A stretch of 64,000 nucleotides of DNA from Acorus gramineus (lineage: Eukaryota; Streptophyta; Magnoliopsida; Acorales; Acoraceae): assembly GCA_030737835.1 (NCBI GenBank), contig CM060853.1, forward strand, positions 10,660,034 to 10,724,033, given 5' to 3'. Shown piece by piece: positions 60,690-64,000 of this stretch. The notes under the pieces were generated by a model. That model was not told the origin of the DNA. It made no database searches and saw only the letters and a list, made by a program, of their open reading frames with translations. Both the position numbers and the translations under genes were made by a program. Position 1 is the stretch's first letter; each line of letters opens with the position of its first letter.

Positions 60690-60965
60690 AAACTTAGACA
60701 TGCATGCATACGGGCTCGCACGCATGCGAGCACGCGCGTACGCACGCATGCCCGGGTGCCCCAGCACCTACCCGAGACCCTGGGCAGCCCCATGCATGCC
60801 CCAGCATGCGCACGCACGCGCGCGCGCACTGGTGCCCAGTCCCGCGCCCAGACGCATGCCCCCCGCGCGCGCACGCGCACACGCTCGCGCACGCCCGCGT
60901 GCACCGCGCGCCCACTTCGCCCGCCTGCGCCTGCCAGCGCCCTTCTACGCGCACGCACGCGCGCA
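60690..60965. repeat. CpG/CpA-rich alternating block in the solo LTR
   Basis: Long runs of GCGCACGCACGCGCGC-style alternating purine-pyrimidine. It is the counterpart of 1-840 in position within the LTR but differs in the exact repeated words. The alternation is favourable to Z-DNA. Confidence 0.85.
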
Positions 60966-61425
60966 GACAGCCCCCAATGGGAGCCCAGCCAATCCTAACC
61001 CCTTTTTAACCCTCCCCAACCCCTCACACACACTCTAACCCATCTACCTAGCATGCATGACCTCCCCAACCATCCCAACAGCCCAAAAAAATCAAGAAGA
61101 AGGGGAAGAGGACTTACCAAAAGAGGGAAAAGGAAAGGGGGAGATGCGGGGCTCTCGACGCGCCCACGGCCACCTCAACCACCACCACCACCACCCCTCC
61201 TCTTCAGCCTTTCCACCAGCCCTTCTTGGCTGCAAAACAGGGGGGGGGATGGTCATGAAAAGGTGCTTGAGAGAGGGGAAACAATAACAACAACAACACC
61301 TACACAAACTTTTCTCTTTCTCCTTCACCTTCTCCTTCTCTTCTCTTTGAGACATTAATACAAACACTTGGGGGATGTGTGTGAAAGAGAGAAAGAGAGC
61401 CCAAGATGGTAGACGTGGGGAGTGG

Positions 61426-61429
<4 letters not shown>

Positions 61430-61465
<36 letters not shown>
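61430..61465. repeat. (GA)n microsatellite
   Basis: Uninterrupted AG repeats of about 16-17 units within the solo LTR. Confidence 0.9.
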
Positions 61466-61470
<5 letters not shown>

Positions 61471-62069
61471 GCACATAAATATCCAAAAGAGGGGTACAAT
61501 GTCCAATTCGTCCCTAACTTAGAAATTCTGTATATGCTTCACTAGAACAGCCATAACTTCCTCAATAGAGCTCCGAATTGCACAATTCAAGGTCCACTAG
61601 AAAGCCAAGATGATTATCTGCAACTTTCATGTTTATGCTCAGATCAAATAATCTCTCCAGCTATTCCAAAATTAGAGCTAAACATTGAACAGGGCTGCTG
61701 CCAGAATTTTCATCCCCGGGGTATACTTAGTAAAATACCCATAACTTTTACTACATGAATCCAGTTGATCTAATTCCACTTTTGTACGAAAGCTAACTCA
61801 AAACTGAGCATCTCATAATAAAATCATATTTAAACCTCTTGGATTTTAACAAAATTAAATCTAAATATCAAATCGGAAATACATAACTTCTAGGAGAAAA
61901 TTATGTAGCCTAATTTTCAATCAGAGTGCTCCAAATGACACAGGCATAACACTCGGCACTCATCCACGCGCATATGCACACGGCTTCGTGCACCTCAACA
62001 CCTGCTGTCGCGCCCTGCCAGCCCTGCCGACGTGTCCTGCCAGGGCGTCTCAGCGCTCCAGGATCTCCA

Positions 62070-62225
62070 GGGATCTGTACTGCCAGCGCTCCCGGATCTC
62101 CCAGGATCTGCCCAGCCAGCGCGTGCCAGCGTTCTCGGATCTCTCGGGATCTGCCCTGCTAGCGCGTGCCAGCGTTTTCGGATCCCCCGGGATCTGCCCT
62201 GCCAGAGCGTGCCAACGAGTTTCAG
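62070..62225. repeat. GATCT-rich tandem repeats of about 60 bp in the Copia leader
   Basis: CGGATCTC.CGGGATCTGCCCTGC and GCGTGCCAGCGTT recur three times. The same style of sequence occupies the leader of the Copia at 25900-26660. Confidence 0.7.
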
Positions 62226-62664
62226 CGCTTTTCAACAAGTGTCAGACTCTGCCAGCTTGTGCCAGCGCTCCCAGGACAGCGCCCGGATCTCCCGGGATCT
62301 TGCCTTTGATCTCCCAGGAACTTGTCTGGGATTGCCCCAACGCACCCATGTGTGTCCCGGAGCTTGCAAGGGCCCAGATCTGCCCTACCCTGCAAGCTCC
62401 TGTGCGCACACCGTCCACCGCCCTCCGCTGTCGGTCACCATTAGACGCCGCCTCCGGCCACCACTGGGTGCTGCTTCCCGGCAGCCCTCCGGCCGCTCTC
62501 CGCCACCTCCGGTGATCCTCTGGCTCTCTCGGGCACCTCCAGCTGCTCTCTGGTGGCCCTCCGCCGCCCTCGGCGATCCTTTGGCCGCTCTTGGCCGTTT
62601 CCGGCCACCCTCCAGCGCTCTCCGTTGCTCTCGGCCGCCCTCTGTCGACATTCAACGCAATTGA

Positions 62665-62880
62665 ATGCCCTCTCACACTCTCGTGCAAACTCTCGACTCC
62701 TCTTGCACACCTTCGCGCATCTCCCTACGGCATCAACCGCCCTCTCACGCTCTCATGCAATCTCGCGACTCCTCTTGCACAACTCCGCGCATCTCCCTAC
62801 GGCAACAACCACCCTCTCGCGCTCTCATGCAATCTTGCGACTCCCCTTGCACACCTTCGTGCAACTTTCTGTCGCCAGCC
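62665..62880. repeat. 72-bp tandem repeat, about three units, near the 3' LTR
   Basis: CGCTCTCATGCAATCTCGCG, ACTCCTCTTGCACA and GCGCATCTCCCTACGGCA recur at about 72-bp spacing. The spacing is a multiple of three, so all frames show an artefactual 24-residue repeat. Confidence 0.8.
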
Positions 62881-63121
62881 TTTGCCACATTTTCATTTTT
62901 CTACAAACTCTAAGGGTTCTACTCTTCAGAGTTTGGGAGGGGTGTTAAAGAGTCATTATTAGGAGACTATTGTATCTTTATTGTCATTATTATGATATTT
63001 TAGTTTCCTAATTTTCCTAATTTCCTTTTCTCGTATTTTAGGATTTCCTCTGTGTATCTATAAATTGAGCTTTTGTAGCTCCTCTAAGAATAACAAGAAT
63101 TCCCTTTCCTTTATTCTAACA

Positions 63122-64000
63122 AAAAATAGGGAAAAATCTACGGAAACCCATGTAAACTTCCAAAATCCATATAACCTCCGAGTTTTCTTAGAGTCCATAT
63201 AATCTCACTCAAAACATCTATATAAATCTAAATAACCTATGAATTAAAATTCTGATAACAAATGATGAACATTATGCGAATATTTTGTTTGATTAACTCT
63301 TACTGAAAACACAATACGCCCAAAAACCTATAGTTTATTAAAAATGCAAAAAACCCTCTGTAAATAACGATTTTGTCCCTTCATATAAGATTTGTAATCT
63401 ATTCAAATATAGGATCACTTGTAAACTACAACAGTAATCATGTCTCTCCTAAACCCAATCCATACTATTTTCATATCCACTTCATTTTTCACCTTGTTAT
63501 CCAACTTATCCAATTCATACAATTTTCAGGTCTACTTTAGTATGAAACTCATAAAATAAAATAAACACCCCAAAAAACTTATTATCCATCATTTTTAAAT
63601 TTTAAAGTTAAGATTTAAAATAAATATGATTCATATTTAAACGGGAAAATACAAAAAAAAACTATTTAAAGTTTAGAAATACCCAAAATCAGTCAATTTG
63701 AAAAATTATACAAAAAAAAAATCTTTTTTTAGAATTTTGTTACATTGATTGACTTAGTTGCACTCATCTAATCTAATCCCTAACCTGTATAAAATGTTTG
63801 ACACCCTCTTAATAAATAAATTTTAATAAAACACAAAAAATAGTTTTTACTTGAAATCTTTACTTCAATTTTCTATGTATTTTAAATATTATATTAATAA
63901 TCAGTAATAAATTTTGGCAAAATTAATGTTACTAAATTTTAGAGAAAATATTGGGAAATCTTAATTGTAGAATATATTTTAAAAAAAATTATCCATTTAA
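63122..64000. other. Intergenic AT-rich DNA to the window end
   Basis: No gene. GGGAAAAATCTACGGAAACC at about 63129 resembles a MULE end such as 41566 (minus) and may be the continuation of the element into which the Copia inserted. Otherwise oligo-A/T rich. Confidence 0.4.

Larger units (their letters stand above)
58395..61951 (+). mobile_element. Complete 3.56-kb solo LTR (gypsy-type) nested in the Copia element
   Basis: Begins TGTCACGTCTCAGGGCGG and ends GACACAGGCATAACA, flanked by a perfect 5-bp duplication CTCGG (58390-58394 and 61952-61956). There is no primer-binding site, coding sequence or second LTR, so it is a solo LTR left by recombination. Inside: a duplication of about 173 bp (GTAGCCTCTACCTGGTATAC at 59254 and 59427), G runs at about 59670 and 60549, a CpG-dense part (60690-60965), and a GA microsatellite (61433-61464). 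Same family as 1-2630. Confidence 0.9.
58059..63121 (+). mobile_element. Non-autonomous short-LTR Copia-type element, with a nested solo LTR
   Basis: Two 179-bp LTRs (58059-58237 and 62943-63121), TGTTAAAGAGTC...TTATTCTAACA, flanked by AAAAA on both sides. A tRNA-Met-type primer site TGATATCAGAGC follows the left LTR. A polypurine tract TTTGGGAGGGG precedes the right LTR. After removing the 3.56-kb nested LTR and its duplication, the interior is only about 1.14 kb and encodes no gag or pol, so the original element was about 1.5 kb. By eye the LTRs differ at well over 20 sites, so the insertion is older than the Copia at 25717. Confidence 0.88.

Noticed and set aside
60694-61038. Ala/Arg/His-rich frames on both strands
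   Set aside because: Located in the CpG-rich block of the solo LTR; no family, no context.
61974-62962. Overlapping frames of 120-210 codons with Ser/Pro/Leu repeats
   Set aside because: Translations of the tandem-repeated leader of a gag-less Copia element; several frames and both strands are open together.
1-64000. A new defence or biosynthetic gene cluster
   Set aside because: Only two host genes are present, both of known housekeeping families, and every other coding piece belongs to a recognised transposon type or is a fragment.

Overview
The window is nuclear DNA from a flowering plant. It holds two intron-split plant genes, both on the minus strand, in a background of plant-type transposable elements: plant L1-like and RTE-like LINEs, Copia and gypsy-type LTR elements, MULEs, hAT and Tourist MITEs, and a Helitron. 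The species cannot be fixed from the sequence. No RNA gene, CRISPR array or bacterial-type operon was seen.

Layout. 1-2630 is part of a long gypsy-type LTR (minus) that landed in ORF1 of a plant L1-like LINE (2631-7950). 7951-15036 is AT-rich intergenic DNA with small DNA transposons, including a 1.29-kb fold-back MULE with a perfect 9-bp target-site duplication (TSD). 15037-23700 is the gene for mitochondrial ATP synthase subunit g: two coding exons, a 7.06-kb coding intron full of transposons (LINE pieces, an RTE LINE, two inverted hAT MITEs with perfect 8-bp TSDs) and a 5'UTR intron. 24285-25645 is an LTR remnant plus a tandem repeat with an (AT)27 tract. 25717-30512 is a complete but broken Copia element (132-bp LTRs, TSD CTTTT) whose leader is CpG-rich and lacks the usual gag core. 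30780-34611 holds a LINE fragment split by a hAT-like MITE, then a decayed Helitron RepHel. 37416-40327 (minus) is a decayed MULE transposase. 41960-44975 holds a 42-bp minisatellite, a probable solo LTR and a 1.36-kb Pack-MULE-like element with a perfect 9-bp TSD. 46409-47486 is a recent 500-bp tandem duplication. 48862-56365 (minus) is a seven-exon gene for a two-KH-domain RNA-binding protein with a P/Y/G/Q-rich tail. 58059-63121 is a short-LTR non-autonomous Copia element carrying, as a nested insertion, a complete 3.56-kb solo LTR (TSD CTCGG) of the same family as the LTR at 1-2630.

The two host genes are housekeeping genes (respiration; RNA binding) and show no functional link to each other. 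All the transposon coding regions seen are broken. I found no convincing new enzymatic system. The most interesting material is structural: the nested retroelements, fold-back and gene-fragment-carrying MULEs, CpG-dense LTR and leader blocks, a GC-AG intron, and a perfect 37-nt palindrome next to a retrotransposon primer-binding site.
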